Shown: piece by piece, positions 17,762 to 27,212 of the stretch
Position numbering within the stretch: the stretch's first letter is position 1
Layout: every line of letters starts with the position of its first letter
Assembly (NCBI GenBank): GCA_035653615.1
Contig: DASRBN010000033.1
Location: 1 to 64,000, forward strand
Source of the DNA: Ktedonobacteraceae bacterium
Lineage (GTDB): Bacteria > Chloroflexota > Ktedonobacteria > Ktedonobacterales > Ktedonobacteraceae
Length of the DNA: 64,000 bases
Reading direction: 5' to 3'
Translations under genes and position numbers: made by a program
The notes under the pieces: model-generated
The model's database searches: none
Seen by the model: the letters and a program-made list of their open reading frames with translations, nothing else
What the model was told of the DNA's origin: nothing

Positions 17762-18907
17762 CTAATGCGCAACCTGCTGCGCGATTGCCTGCCGTTTCCC
17801 CTCAATCCCCTTGAAAAGCTCATGGAACGAATCGGCGAACTTTTGTACCCCCTCGTCCAGCAACTGCTGCATCACCTGGTCATAGTGAATCCCCACCTGC
17901 TCCAGGGCATCCAGTTCCGCCTTCGCCTGCGGAACGTCCTTATCGACCGTGCGGCTGACCCTGCCATGGTCGCGGAAATTCTCGATGGTCTCCAGCGGCA
18001 TCGTATCCACCGTATCAGGCCCGATCAATTCCTCCGCGTACAGCACATCACGATAAGCAGGATTCTTCGTACTCGTACTGGCCCATAGCACGCGCTGCAG
18101 GTGCGCGCCGGCATGTTTCAGCGACTCAAAGCGCGGCGAATCAAAAATCTGTCGAAACTCCTGGTACACCACGCGCGCGTTAGCAATCGCCGCCTTCCCC
18201 TCCAGCGCCTTCAGCTTCTGCTGTTCCGCGCTGTCGCTCGTCGCCTGAATCTTCTCCTCCAGCAGCTTATCTACCAGCGTATCCACGCGGCTCACAAAGA
18301 AACTGGCAACCGAGGCAATGTGACTGATATCCTGGCCCGCGGCATTGCGGTCTTCCAGCGCCGAAATGTACGCGTTGGCTACCTGGCGATAACTATCGAG
18401 CGAGAAGATCAGCGTAATATTCACATTGATCCCCTCGGTCAGCGCCTGCCGTACCGCCGGAATGCCCTCCGGCGTCGCCGGTATCTTGATCATCAGATTC
18501 GGGCGGTCTACCATCTTCCAGAAACGGCGTACCTCCGCCAGTGTGCCCTCTGTATTATGCGCCAGCTCCGGCGAAACCTCCAGGCTCACAAAACCATCTT
18601 GCCGGTTCGCCTTCTCATAAATCGGTCGCAGCATATCCGCCACCGTCTGAACATCGCGAATCACCAGCGCCTCATAAATCTCATTCGAACTCTTGCCCGC
18701 CCGGATCAGTTCCGTCATCTGCTCGTCATACGCATGACCATGGCTGATCGACTTCTGAAAAATCGTTGGATTCGCCGTCACCCCGCAGATGCCATCCTCA
18801 TCCAGCAACCGTTTGAACTGACCCGAAACCAGTTGTTCGCGGTCAATATTGTCATACCATGGGCTTTGTCCCAGCTCCTTCAATTGCAATAATGGATTCT
18901 GTGCCAT
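17762..18907 (-). CDS. tal: transaldolase
   Basis: Transaldolase moves a dihydroxyacetone unit from sedoheptulose 7-phosphate to glyceraldehyde 3-phosphate in the non-oxidative pentose phosphate branch. The 381-residue length and sequence fit the longer Tal type found beside zwf and opcA in actinobacteria and cyanobacteria. GVTANPTIFQKSI opens the barrel, and the K of LMIKIPAT is the Schiff-base lysine. NVNITLIFS and ASVASFFVSRVD are further family motifs. AAGGAG lies nine bases before the ATG. Confidence 0.96.
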   Translation of the reverse strand: MAQNPLLQLKELGQSPWYDNIDREQLVSGQFKRLLDEDGICGVTANPTIFQKSISHGHAYDEQMTELIRAGKSSNEIYEALVIRDVQTVADMLRPIYEKANRQDGFVSLEVSPELAHNTEGTLAEVRRFWKMVDRPNLMIKIPATPEGIPAVRQALTEGINVNITLIFSLDSYRQVANAYISALEDRNAAGQDISHIASVASFFVSRVDTLVDKLLEEKIQATSDSAEQQKLKALEGKAAIANARVVYQEFRQIFDSPRFESLKHAGAHLQRVLWASTSTKNPAYRDVLYAEELIGPDTVDTMPLETIENFRDHGRVSRTVDKDVPQAKAELDALEQVGIHYDQVMQQLLDEGVQKFADSFHELFKGIEGKRQAIAQQVAH

Positions 18908-19058
18908 ATCCTTGTAACTCCTTTGATTGGTGCAATTCTCTCAAAAACTTCCTGAATATTCGTCCCCTTCATCATAGCACGTAACAGCTCACGCTTCAAA
19001 TACAAGGATGCGGCGAGCGTGTCCTTGTGGTCGCCCGCCGCACTCCTCATAAGTTGGT

Positions 19059-19152
19059 CAAGGATTCTTCGCTGCGCTCAGAATGACATGCCCCCGGACA
19101 CACCTGGCTGCCTCCGGGGGCATGTCATTCTGAGCGCAGCGAAGAATCCTTG
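19059..19152. repeat. family A inverted pair, 40-base arms
   Basis: Arms 19059-19098 and 19113-19152 are perfect reverse complements around a 14-base loop. The arms contain the family A core plus CATGCCCCCGGA. It lies between the mutS stop and the tal start and can act as a transcript end or RNA-processing site for mutS. Confidence 0.9.
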
Positions 19153-19170
19153 AATGATCTCGCTCCTGGC

Positions 19171-22077
19171 TCACCCTCCCCGCGCCTTCCTCTGCAACTC
19201 ATACAACTTCCCAATCGCCTCAATCGGCGTCAGCTCATCGATTACCAGGGACTTCAACTCTTCCACCACAGGATGCGATTCCGCCGCGAACAGCGTCATC
19301 TGCATCGCCATTGGTGTGGGCAGATCTTTCATCGCCTTGCGTCGCACCTTCGCATCTCCCTTGCGTTCGAGTTCTTCCAGTATCTCTTCCGCGCGATGGA
19401 TTACCGGGCGTGGAATACCTGCCAGCTGCGCCACATGTACCCCATAACTCTTATCCGCGCCCCCCGGCACGATCTTGTGCAGGAACACCACGTGTCCCTC
19501 TTCCTCCGTCACCGCTACATTCAAGCAGCGCACACGCGGCAGCATCTTCGCCACCTCCACCAGTTCATGGTAGTGCGTCGCAAACAGTGTGCGCGCCCCG
19601 CACCTGCGGTTATTATGCAGGTATTCAACCACCGCGCGCGCAATCGCCAGCCCATCATATGTACTCGTCCCGCGCCCGATCTCATCAAGGATTACCAGGC
19701 TGCGCGGCGTCGCATGATGCAGAATATTGGCCGTCTCCACCATCTCAACCATAAACGTACTCTGCCCCGTCGCCAGGTCGTCCTGCGCCCCGATGCGTGT
19801 GAATATACGATCAACAATGCCAATCGTCGCCGCCTCAGCCGGTACATAACTGCCGATCTGTGCCATCAATGTAATCAAGGCCACCTGCCGCAAATACGTC
19901 GACTTGCCTGCCATATTGGGACCGGTAATAATCAGGATTTGCGCGTGAGCGTTAGAGAGTTCGGCGTCATTGGGAATAAACGGCGTCTCGCTCTGCGCCA
20001 GCTCGATTACCGGATGGCGCCCGGCGACGATATGAATGGTATCGCCATCATTCAACTGTGGCCGGCAATAATTGGAGCGACCGGCCACCTCCGCCAGGCT
20101 CAGGTACACATCGATCTCCGCCAGTGTATGCGCCGTGGCCAGGACGCGCTCCGCCTGCCCCGCGATATCGGCCCGCAATTGCGCAAACAACTCGCTCTCC
20201 AGCTTATTCATACGCTCCTGCGCGTTCAGCACCAGCGTCTCGTACTCCTTCAGATCGGACGTGATGTAGCGCTCGCCCGTGGAAAGTGTCTGTTTGCGCA
20301 CATAATCAGCAGGAACACGGCTCAGGTTGGAGTTTGTCACCTCGATGAAATAGCCAAAAACCTTCGTATAGCCAACTTTGAGGTTCGCGATACCCGTGCG
20401 ACGCCGCTCCCGCTGCTCCAATTCCGCGATCCATTGCCGCCCATCCTGTGAAGCGTGTCGAATCCTATCGAGTTCTTCGTTGTAGCCGGCTCGGATAACT
20501 CCGCCCTCGGCAGCGCTCAATGGCGGCTCATCCACAATCGCCCGCTCGATCAGCGCAATCGTATCCTCGTTATCCGCCAGCCCCTCGATCAACTGTGCCA
20601 CCGACGGCATCGCCTGTTCCGCGTCGCCGGACAGACTTGCGCGCACCTGTGCTGCCGCCCGCAGTCCTGCTGCAAGCGCCACCAGGTCGCGTGGCGTCGC
20701 GATACGCTGCCGCACACGGTTGATGAGGCGTTCAATATCTCCCGCCTTCTTTAATCCTTCCACCAGCCGCGCCTGGGTCAGTGTATCGTTCAGCAGCTCG
20801 CCAATGATTTGCTGGCGATGTCGCAGAATCTCGATATTCAGCAGTGGTTGCCCAATCCAGCGCCTCAATAACCGGCCACCCATCGGACTGCGCGTCTTAT
20901 CCAGCACCCACAACAATGACCCTTTCACCGAGCCGGTGCGCCCGCTCTCGAAGAGTTCAAGATTGCGCCGCGTGTGCGCGTCCAGCGTCATAAACTCGGA
21001 GACAAAATACGTTTCCAGCGAGGTCAGTTGGTGCAGCAACCCTTTCTGCGTCTCCTGTAAATAGGCCAGCACCGCGCCTGCCGCGCGTATTGCCAGCGGC
21101 AGGTGCGCGCAGCCAAAACCCTCCAGCGAGGCCACCTCGAAATGCGATAACAGGCGATGCCGCGCATCATCCTCCGTAAAATAGCGCGCATCATATGGCG
21201 TCACATGGCCGGCAACTCCCCTTAACACCTTCGCCAGCGGCGCGTAGTCATCCTCCTCGTCCTCATCCTCGTCGATACTATTGATCTGGCCCTTTTCCTT
21301 GCCAGACGCGCCCGCGTCATCCTCAAGTTCCTGTTCCTCGTCAGGCCCTCGTTCTTCATCCTGCCCATAGGTTTTCCGCGTCGCAGCGAGTGCCGCCTCA
21401 ACATCCGCGTGCGGATTCCCGTTGCTGCCCACCCTCGTCACCGTCTTCTCACTCATCACTGCCGCCAGCCAGCGCCGTTTGCGACTCTGCGCACCTTGCC
21501 GGCTGTAGCGCGCCTCCACAATCACCTCCGCCGGCCCCACACGGGCGATCTCCTGTTGCAGCGCTATCTCCGGTTCGGGCGTGCCAAACTGCGTCACCGC
21601 GAACTCGCCCGTCGTAATATCCACATATGCAATTCCCACTGCATCCCGCCCCACCACCACCCCTGCCAGGAAGTTATTGCGTTTTGCCGCCAGCATCGCC
21701 GGGTCAATCACCGTGCCCGGCGTCACGATCCGTATCACCTCGCGCTCAACCAGCCCCTTAGAGAGCGCCGGATCGCTCGTCTGCTCGCACACCGCCACGC
21801 GATAGCCCTTGCTCACCAGCCGCGCGATATAGCCATCTGCCGCGTGATGGGGAATGCCCGCCATGGGAGAGTACTCGCCGCGGCCAAAATCGCGCCTGGT
21901 CAGCGCCAGCTCCAACTCTCGCGCCACAATCTCCGCGTCATCATCGAACATCTCATAAAAATCGCCCATGCGAAAGAAGAGGATAGCATCTGGGTGCTGG
22001 CGCTTGATCTGCAAATACTGTGCCCGTACAGGGCTATGCTGCTGTGGGTGCTCCTTCAGATACTCTTCGAATAACAC
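19171..22077 (-). CDS. mutS: DNA mismatch repair protein MutS
   Basis: MutS binds mismatches and starts repair. The 968-residue protein is long for MutS1. It has the mismatch-wedging FFRMGDFYEMF near residue 38-48, Walker A GPNMAGKSTYLRQ, and ILDEIGRGTSTYDGLA. A highly acidic insertion at about 231-276 (EDEDEEDDYAP and neighbours) interrupts domain II and is unusual. The start is taken as GTG, 13 bases after the previous stop, with GGTGAGGA upstream; the longer in-frame ATG overlaps the previous gene by 89 bases. No mutL was seen nearby. Confidence 0.94.
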   Translation of the reverse strand: MLFEEYLKEHPQQHSPVRAQYLQIKRQHPDAILFFRMGDFYEMFDDDAEIVARELELALTRRDFGRGEYSPMAGIPHHAADGYIARLVSKGYRVAVCEQTSDPALSKGLVEREVIRIVTPGTVIDPAMLAAKRNNFLAGVVVGRDAVGIAYVDITTGEFAVTQFGTPEPEIALQQEIARVGPAEVIVEARYSRQGAQSRKRRWLAAVMSEKTVTRVGSNGNPHADVEAALAATRKTYGQDEERGPDEEQELEDDAGASGKEKGQINSIDEDEDEEDDYAPLAKVLRGVAGHVTPYDARYFTEDDARHRLLSHFEVASLEGFGCAHLPLAIRAAGAVLAYLQETQKGLLHQLTSLETYFVSEFMTLDAHTRRNLELFESGRTGSVKGSLLWVLDKTRSPMGGRLLRRWIGQPLLNIEILRHRQQIIGELLNDTLTQARLVEGLKKAGDIERLINRVRQRIATPRDLVALAAGLRAAAQVRASLSGDAEQAMPSVAQLIEGLADNEDTIALIERAIVDEPPLSAAEGGVIRAGYNEELDRIRHASQDGRQWIAELEQRERRRTGIANLKVGYTKVFGYFIEVTNSNLSRVPADYVRKQTLSTGERYITSDLKEYETLVLNAQERMNKLESELFAQLRADIAGQAERVLATAHTLAEIDVYLSLAEVAGRSNYCRPQLNDGDTIHIVAGRHPVIELAQSETPFIPNDAELSNAHAQILIITGPNMAGKSTYLRQVALITLMAQIGSYVPAEAATIGIVDRIFTRIGAQDDLATGQSTFMVEMVETANILHHATPRSLVILDEIGRGTSTYDGLAIARAVVEYLHNNRRCGARTLFATHYHELVEVAKMLPRVRCLNVAVTEEEGHVVFLHKIVPGGADKSYGVHVAQLAGIPRPVIHRAEEILEELERKGDAKVRRKAMKDLPTPMAMQMTLFAAESHPVVEELKSLVIDELTPIEAIGKLYELQRKARGG

Positions 22078-22090
22078 GTCTTCTTTTTCC

Positions 22091-23593
22091 TCACCTTCCC
22101 CAGATCCTCGCCAGCAGGCGCCAGATGAAATGAGACCTGGGCTTCGGTTCATCCTCCCGCGCTTCTGCCTGCTCCTCAATCATCGTTGCTTCGGGGGGAT
22201 TCTGCCATTCCCACCAGACCGTTGACGTGTTCACGCCCGTCGCAGGCTCCTCTCTTGTTGGAGCATCCTCTGCAACAACTGTATCTGCTTGCTCAGAAAA
22301 ATCTTCCACTTCTTCAGACTGTTGGGCTTCTTCAAGCTCGTGCGGTTCGCCATCTCTCTCCTCTACGACCGCCATTTCAGCAGGAGCGGAATATTCCCGT
22401 ATCTCTGCCTCTCCAGCATCGGGGGATGTAACTTCTTCAGCAGAAAGAGGGTCTGCCATACGAGGAAATTCCTGGATGAGCGGCTCCTCGCTCTCCTCAT
22501 CCCTATCTCCGGTACTGATCATTTCCTCCACAGGCGCAAATTCTTGCAGCGCAGGCTCTTCGCTCTGCGTATCGTCACTCTCGCCGGAGAGCGTTTCCTC
22601 CACAGGCGCAAATTCCCGCACAGTTGGCTCCTCATCGACCGGCGTTGAGGCATTCTCCTCCTCTGTCGCAGCTTCAGGCGCAATATATTCCTGTATATCC
22701 ATTGTATGGGCGTACCCTTGAGGTCGCCCTTCCACCTGTTCTTCTGCTGGTTGCCCTTCCACCTGTTCGCCTTGCGGTTGTCCCTCCGCTTGTTGTTCTA
22801 GTGGTTGCCCTTCGAACTGTTCGCCTTGATGGTGCTCTTCCGCCTGTTGTTCTAGTGGTGGCCCCTCCACCTGTTCACCTTGAGATTGCTCTCCCACTCG
22901 GCTTTCGCTATCCGGTGTTTCTATCGCCTCTTCAACAGTTGCATCGCCCGATTCTGCCTGTTCTATCGCTTCAGGTTCAGCGTGTTCAGCAGCGAGTGTT
23001 TGTAACTGGGCAGGTGTAATCGCCGGTCGTTTCTGCGTGATGTCAAGCAGTGCATCCCCGTATTCCTCTTCCTCCCCATCTCCGGCCAGCTTCGCCAGCA
23101 GCAGTTCCTCCGCGACCCCTTCTTCATCCGTGGGCGAGGGCGAGCTAGTCTCCGTTGTTTCAGGCTGTTGGAGCAACGAATCGAGCCAGTCGTATGCCCC
23201 CTCCAATGCATGCCTGCACCAGTGCTCATAATCGTCGCTCATGAAGTTTTCCAGCTGCTCGCAATAATCCAGGCGCTGCATCGTCAAATCCAGCCAGGCC
23301 TCGCCGCGTTCCAGCATGCGGTCGAGCAGGTCATTATCCGCAACGCCATTCGCCTGCAGCCGTGCCAGCGCCGCCAGTGCCACAGCAGATGGCCGCGCCT
23401 GCTGTATCAATTCAGCATTCGCCTCGATCTGTCGCTGTTTCTCAGCAATTGCCTCGCGCAATTTCATCACCTGCTGTCGCAGTGCCCACCGCGAGTAACT
23501 GGCATAGAACTCCTCGACATCCTCCCGCTTCAGACTCGCGTACAGCTCATCGAGTTCTTTCTGCCCTATTCTGTCTGTTGCGTTCTCATTCAT
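22091..23593 (-). CDS. acidic repeat protein, unrecognised
   Basis: This 500-residue protein has a helical N-terminal part (1-145; KLREAIAEKQRQIEANAELI is coiled-coil-like) and then a long acidic, probably disordered region. Residues 235-293 are imperfect repeats built from E-G-Q-P-L-E-Q-Q-A and Q-G-E-Q-V units. A family B repeat is read in frame here (EGRPQGYAH). No enzyme domain was recognised. Its ATG overlaps the upstream gene stop by eight bases (ATGAATGA). It lies between the FtsW/FHA cluster and mutS, so a role with its cell-envelope neighbours is possible but unproven. Confidence 0.8.
   Translation of the reverse strand: MNENATDRIGQKELDELYASLKREDVEEFYASYSRWALRQQVMKLREAIAEKQRQIEANAELIQQARPSAVALAALARLQANGVADNDLLDRMLERGEAWLDLTMQRLDYCEQLENFMSDDYEHWCRHALEGAYDWLDSLLQQPETTETSSPSPTDEEGVAEELLLAKLAGDGEEEEYGDALLDITQKRPAITPAQLQTLAAEHAEPEAIEQAESGDATVEEAIETPDSESRVGEQSQGEQVEGPPLEQQAEEHHQGEQFEGQPLEQQAEGQPQGEQVEGQPAEEQVEGRPQGYAHTMDIQEYIAPEAATEEENASTPVDEEPTVREFAPVEETLSGESDDTQSEEPALQEFAPVEEMISTGDRDEESEEPLIQEFPRMADPLSAEEVTSPDAGEAEIREYSAPAEMAVVEERDGEPHELEEAQQSEEVEDFSEQADTVVAEDAPTREEPATGVNTSTVWWEWQNPPEATMIEEQAEAREDEPKPRSHFIWRLLARIWGR
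22704..22729 (+). repeat. family B repeat inside a coding region
   Basis: GTATGGGCGTACCC then TTGAGGTCGCCC, lying antisense in the acidic repeat protein and translated in frame there. Confidence 0.7.
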
Positions 23594-24317
23594 CTGCGGC
23601 GCCCTCCTCAGAAGTGGCAGAATCCGCCTCCTCAGCTGCTTGTGCTGCTAATTGCTTGCGGCGCTCTATCCAGCGCCGCACCAACTCATCCGTCCGCAGG
23701 CTCTCTGAAGCGTCGAAGATATCTGTATTGGCCGCGGGCTTGCGCAGCCACCAGGGGACCTCCTGCTGGGGATCAGTTTGTGCATGCTGGTCGAAAAAGC
23801 CCTGCATGTCTTGAGGCAGCAAAACCATCTCGCTATCAGGTGTTGCCGCCCTCGTCTGTCGCTCCATAAAGGGTGTACCTTCCACAGGCCCAGATTGTGG
23901 CAGCCACCCCTGGCTCATTACCGGTGTGGCAAGAATACCTCCATTCTCTGCCTGCCTGCCCTTGCCGCTCGCCGCCCCCTCGGAACCGGCCCTTTCAACG
24001 TGCCCATGCTCCTCAACCGGCCCCATAGTATGCGCGCGTATATCATGTGCGAACCCATTTCTGCCCGATCCAGCTTGCTGGGAGAATGTTGAGGGAAGCC
24101 CTTGCATACCCAATGCCAGCAAACGTATCACCGTATTGTGCGCTGAAATCGTCGCAGACTGCTGTGGTATCTCGCCATTGGCAGCTGCTTCCACCTCCTG
24201 CGCATCAACACCCATCGACTCCTGCAAGTGAGCCAGTTCGCTCTCGAGCCTTTCTAATTCGCTCCTCAGTTGCCGGTCAATTTCCTGGTAGTGCAGCCAT
24301 TGCTGGTATTGGCCCAT
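23586..24317 (-). CDS. coiled-coil protein, unrecognised
   Basis: The 243-residue product starts with a predicted coiled coil (QLRSELERLESELAHLQE) and has a low-complexity middle, then a charged C-terminus containing DELVRRWIERRKQLAAQAAEE. No known domain was recognised. The start lies six bases after the ftsW/rodA-like stop, and its end overlaps the next gene by eight bases, so it is co-translated with both. The context suggests a partner of the SEDS/FHA module (inference). Confidence 0.8.
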   Translation of the reverse strand: MGQYQQWLHYQEIDRQLRSELERLESELAHLQESMGVDAQEVEAAANGEIPQQSATISAHNTVIRLLALGMQGLPSTFSQQAGSGRNGFAHDIRAHTMGPVEEHGHVERAGSEGAASGKGRQAENGGILATPVMSQGWLPQSGPVEGTPFMERQTRAATPDSEMVLLPQDMQGFFDQHAQTDPQQEVPWWLRKPAANTDIFDASESLRTDELVRRWIERRKQLAAQAAEEADSATSEEGAADE

Positions 24318-24323
24318 GTTCTA

Positions 24324-25757
24324 TCACACAAGTCCTTCCTGCTCTTTTGCCGTCGTGTCCGAGATACGTAGTAAAATGCCGATAATGATGTAGTTCGCGA
24401 TAATTGAGCTTCCACCATAGCTCACAAACGGCAGCGGCAGGCCCGTCAGCGGCAGCAATTTCATATTGCCCGCGATGATCACCACCGTCTGTACCGCGAA
24501 GATTGATGTCAATCCTGCCGCTAATAGCTGCGAGAATGAATCGTTCGCCTCCATTGCGATGCGGAATCCCCGGTACAAAATCAGCAGGTAGATACCGATA
24601 ATGGCAAATAGCCCGGCCAGCCCATATTCCTCGCCGAGTGCTGTGAAGATCATATCCGATTGCACCACAGGCACCAGCACGGGGTGCCCCAGCCCGAAAC
24701 CAGCTCCCAGAATGCCTCCACTCGACAGCGCAATAATCCCCTGCACAATTTGCGCCGCACCCCCGCGCGCGAATTCCTGCGTCGCCTGCGACCAGTTTTG
24801 CCAGTTCACAGGATCAATCGCCACCGCCGCGAAGCGCAGCCGCACATAGCTGAACAGCGCGTAGCCGATCAGACCCAATACCAGGAAGATTCCCAGACTT
24901 ACCACCACCCACGATACTTTGTTCGTACCCAGGTAGATCATACACAGGAAAATACCATAAATCAGCAGCGCCAGGCCCAACTCGCGAACACCTAAAAACA
25001 GCAGCAGCGCGATACCCAGCATCAGTGCCAGCGGCCCAAGCTGGCGCAATGGCGGCAAGTGCAATGGGCCGATTTTCAGATTTCCTCTCGCCAGCACGTC
25101 CTGGTTCTCACTCAGATACGCGGCGAAGAATATCACGATGAAGATTTTCAGCAACTCAGACGGTTGCAGATTGAACGGCCCGAAGTTCAACTGGTCATGT
25201 GTCGGGCTATCCAGGTTCTTCACCCGTAGCGCGTTCACCAGCGTGGCCGCCACCAGCGCAATGCCAAACGCCGCCCAGGTATACTTAAAGCGTTCGAGCC
25301 AGTGCATATTGCGCACAATTGCCAGCGTCCCTACACATATCACCAGCCCCAGCAGTACCCACAACAGCTGTCTCGTGCCTAACGTTGGATCCCCAATTGT
25401 CGGCGAATCCCCTAATCGTGTCACCATCAGCACTCCCAATCCGCTCAGCAGCCCCACCAGCGGCAGCAGCATCTGATCGGCGCGCGGAAAAGTGAAACTC
25501 AAAATAATATTCACCAGCAGCAGTAGTGCAATCAGACCCAGTATCGGGAGCAATTGGGAAATCGTCGGCAGAATATCTCTGGTGAAAGGAATTGGCTGCG
25601 GGCTTGTGCTGATCTTCTGTTCATAGAACTGCGCCAGTGGCAGTTGGATGATTTCCAGCAGCAAAATCATAAAAGGAATAATGAATAACCCCAGCTCTTT
25701 CCACCGGTAGCGTCTCACCCTCTGCCCTATACCCGAAGATTGACCAATACTCGCCAT
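24324..25757 (-). CDS. FtsW/RodA/SpoVE-family cell-wall polymerase
   Basis: SEDS proteins polymerise peptidoglycan glycan strands from lipid II in the membrane. This 477-residue protein has about ten hydrophobic helices, the family motif GLPLPFVSYGGSS near the end, and FNLQPSELLKI in the usual central loop. GAGGG eight bases before MASIGQSSG picks that ATG over two slightly earlier in-frame ATGs. It follows fhaB directly. In actinobacteria the order fhaA-fhaB-(pstP)-rodA-pbpA-pknA-pknB is typical; here no PBP or kinase follows, so division versus elongation role cannot be settled. Confidence 0.92.
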   Translation of the reverse strand: MASIGQSSGIGQRVRRYRWKELGLFIIPFMILLLEIIQLPLAQFYEQKISTSPQPIPFTRDILPTISQLLPILGLIALLLLVNIILSFTFPRADQMLLPLVGLLSGLGVLMVTRLGDSPTIGDPTLGTRQLLWVLLGLVICVGTLAIVRNMHWLERFKYTWAAFGIALVAATLVNALRVKNLDSPTHDQLNFGPFNLQPSELLKIFIVIFFAAYLSENQDVLARGNLKIGPLHLPPLRQLGPLALMLGIALLLFLGVRELGLALLIYGIFLCMIYLGTNKVSWVVVSLGIFLVLGLIGYALFSYVRLRFAAVAIDPVNWQNWSQATQEFARGGAAQIVQGIIALSSGGILGAGFGLGHPVLVPVVQSDMIFTALGEEYGLAGLFAIIGIYLLILYRGFRIAMEANDSFSQLLAAGLTSIFAVQTVVIIAGNMKLLPLTGLPLPFVSYGGSSIIANYIIIGILLRISDTTAKEQEGLV

Positions 25758-25784
25758 ATGCATATCCCTCAGGCCAACACACAT

Positions 25785-26228
25785 TTATGGTGCCAGTTTG
25801 AAACGAATAAAACCGATTTGCACGACATCACCGGGCTTGGCCGGCAGAGCCTCTCGCGCCGGCGCATCATTCAGGTAGGTTCCGTTGGTGCTGCCGGCAT
25901 CCTCAATATACCAGACGTTATTATATTGCCACATGCGCGCATGTTCGCTCGATATGAAATTGTACGGTAGCACAACCGTATTCGTCGGCCCTCGCCCAAT
26001 CGTCGTTTGAGGGCGAAGTGGGAACGTCGTACCCGGTGAGAGATTGCTCGGCCCGCTATCGATCACAATCAGGTGACCCGCCACAGGCGCCGGTTTGCCG
26101 ATCATCTCGCCCTTTTTCTCCGTCTTGCGCAAATCACGGGTAATAACAATTACCACCTGCATCAAAAAGAGGTAGAGTAACACAATAAACAATAAACGCA
26201 AGATCAGTAAAAAGACATCCAGTGTCAT
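25785..26228 (-). CDS. membrane-anchored FHA-domain protein (FhaB-like)
   Basis: FHA domains bind phosphothreonine. The 147-residue protein has one N-terminal transmembrane helix (residues 5-28) and a C-terminal FHA domain with IGRGPTNTVVL, SSEHARM and GSTNGTYLN. This matches FhaB of the actinobacterial cell-wall cluster. It lies between fhaA and ftsW/rodA, and probably recruits a phosphorylated partner to the wall-synthesis complex (inference). No kinase gene lies in this window. Confidence 0.9.
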   Translation of the reverse strand: MTLDVFLLILRLLFIVLLYLFLMQVVIVITRDLRKTEKKGEMIGKPAPVAGHLIVIDSGPSNLSPGTTFPLRPQTTIGRGPTNTVVLPYNFISSEHARMWQYNNVWYIEDAGSTNGTYLNDAPAREALPAKPGDVVQIGFIRFKLAP

Positions 26229-26243
26229 CTGCTTTTCTCTATC

Positions 26244-27164
26244 TTACCTTCTCTCGAAAATAAATTCGTAACTACCGATTTTGAAGTGGTCGCCATTGTG
26301 TAAGGTATGCTGGCGCAGGTGCGGGGTGCCATTGATCGTAATGCCATTGGTACTACCAAGATCAAAGATGACGAATTGCCCATTGGGCGAATATTTGATT
26401 TGTGCATGGTAGCGCGAAACCCGTTTATCTTCTACGATGATATCGTTAGTGAGTTGGCGCCCAATATTAATGACCGGCTTTTCTATCACATAGACCCTCG
26501 GAGCAGCTGCGGCATGTTGGACGGGATCTACTAAACGGATGTTTAGCCAGGCCTGAGGGAGAGCAGCAGCCGGGCGTGCCGGAAACGCTGGAGCCGGCGG
26601 ATTGCCTTGCGGGTTCGGCATCCCGCCCTGCATGCCTGAGACCCCGGCCGTCCCAGCGACTCCCATGGGGAAGCCTGGCGCGTTGATGGATGAATTGGAT
26701 AATCCCGGTACCGGCTGTCCCTGTGCCAGTTGGCTGCGCAGTTGTGCCAGTTGTTCCGCGCTCAGAGCCTGCGTAGCCATAGCGCCTGCCTCGCCGCTTG
26801 CGACTTCGACCTGCACGTTTCCATCGCGGACTTTGCTCTCGCCATGCAGTCGTAGAACAGGCACTTCCCGCAGGATGTAATGATGATTGCGCGCGTGTTG
26901 CACCAGCTCTTCCTGCCAGTCTTGCTTCAAAAAATTTTCATTAGGAAGAAATCGCTGGTGATCCTTCACACTGAACGTTATATCGAAGATATGTGGGGCC
27001 AGCCGCTTGCCCTCGCCGAGCAGCTGCACATTGTCGTCCATGGCCTGTTTCAGCTTCTGAAGCACCTCAGCCGGCTCTAATGTCGATGGCAGAAATGAAA
27101 ACGGCCATTGCAAAATGTGCCCGATCCAATCTTCAAATTTTAAGAGCCTGTTCCGGCCTGCCAT
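26244..27164 (-). CDS. FHA-domain protein with DUF3662 N-terminus (FhaA-like)
   Basis: The 306-residue protein has an N-terminal DUF3662-type domain (about 1-120; LQWPFSFLPSTLEPAEVLQ), a Pro/Gly/Ala linker (PGFPMGVAGTAGVSGMQ) and a C-terminal FHA domain (about 205-306) with NIGRQLTNDII, VSRYHAQI and STNGI. This is the architecture of mycobacterial FhaA, which binds phosphorylated partners in cell-wall control. It follows ribF by 48 bases and precedes fhaB by 15. Confidence 0.92.
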   Translation of the reverse strand: MAGRNRLLKFEDWIGHILQWPFSFLPSTLEPAEVLQKLKQAMDDNVQLLGEGKRLAPHIFDITFSVKDHQRFLPNENFLKQDWQEELVQHARNHHYILREVPVLRLHGESKVRDGNVQVEVASGEAGAMATQALSAEQLAQLRSQLAQGQPVPGLSNSSINAPGFPMGVAGTAGVSGMQGGMPNPQGNPPAPAFPARPAAALPQAWLNIRLVDPVQHAAAAPRVYVIEKPVINIGRQLTNDIIVEDKRVSRYHAQIKYSPNGQFVIFDLGSTNGITINGTPHLRQHTLHNGDHFKIGSYEFIFERR

Positions 27165-27212
27165 CGTCCTGCTCAGCCTCCCTTACGTGGATACTCTTTC
27201 AACTGTGCAAGC

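Noticed and set aside
19150-20451. 433-codon plus-strand frame opposite mutS
   Set aside because: Antisense shadow of mutS; rich in R and H as expected from a reverse frame of GC-rich code.
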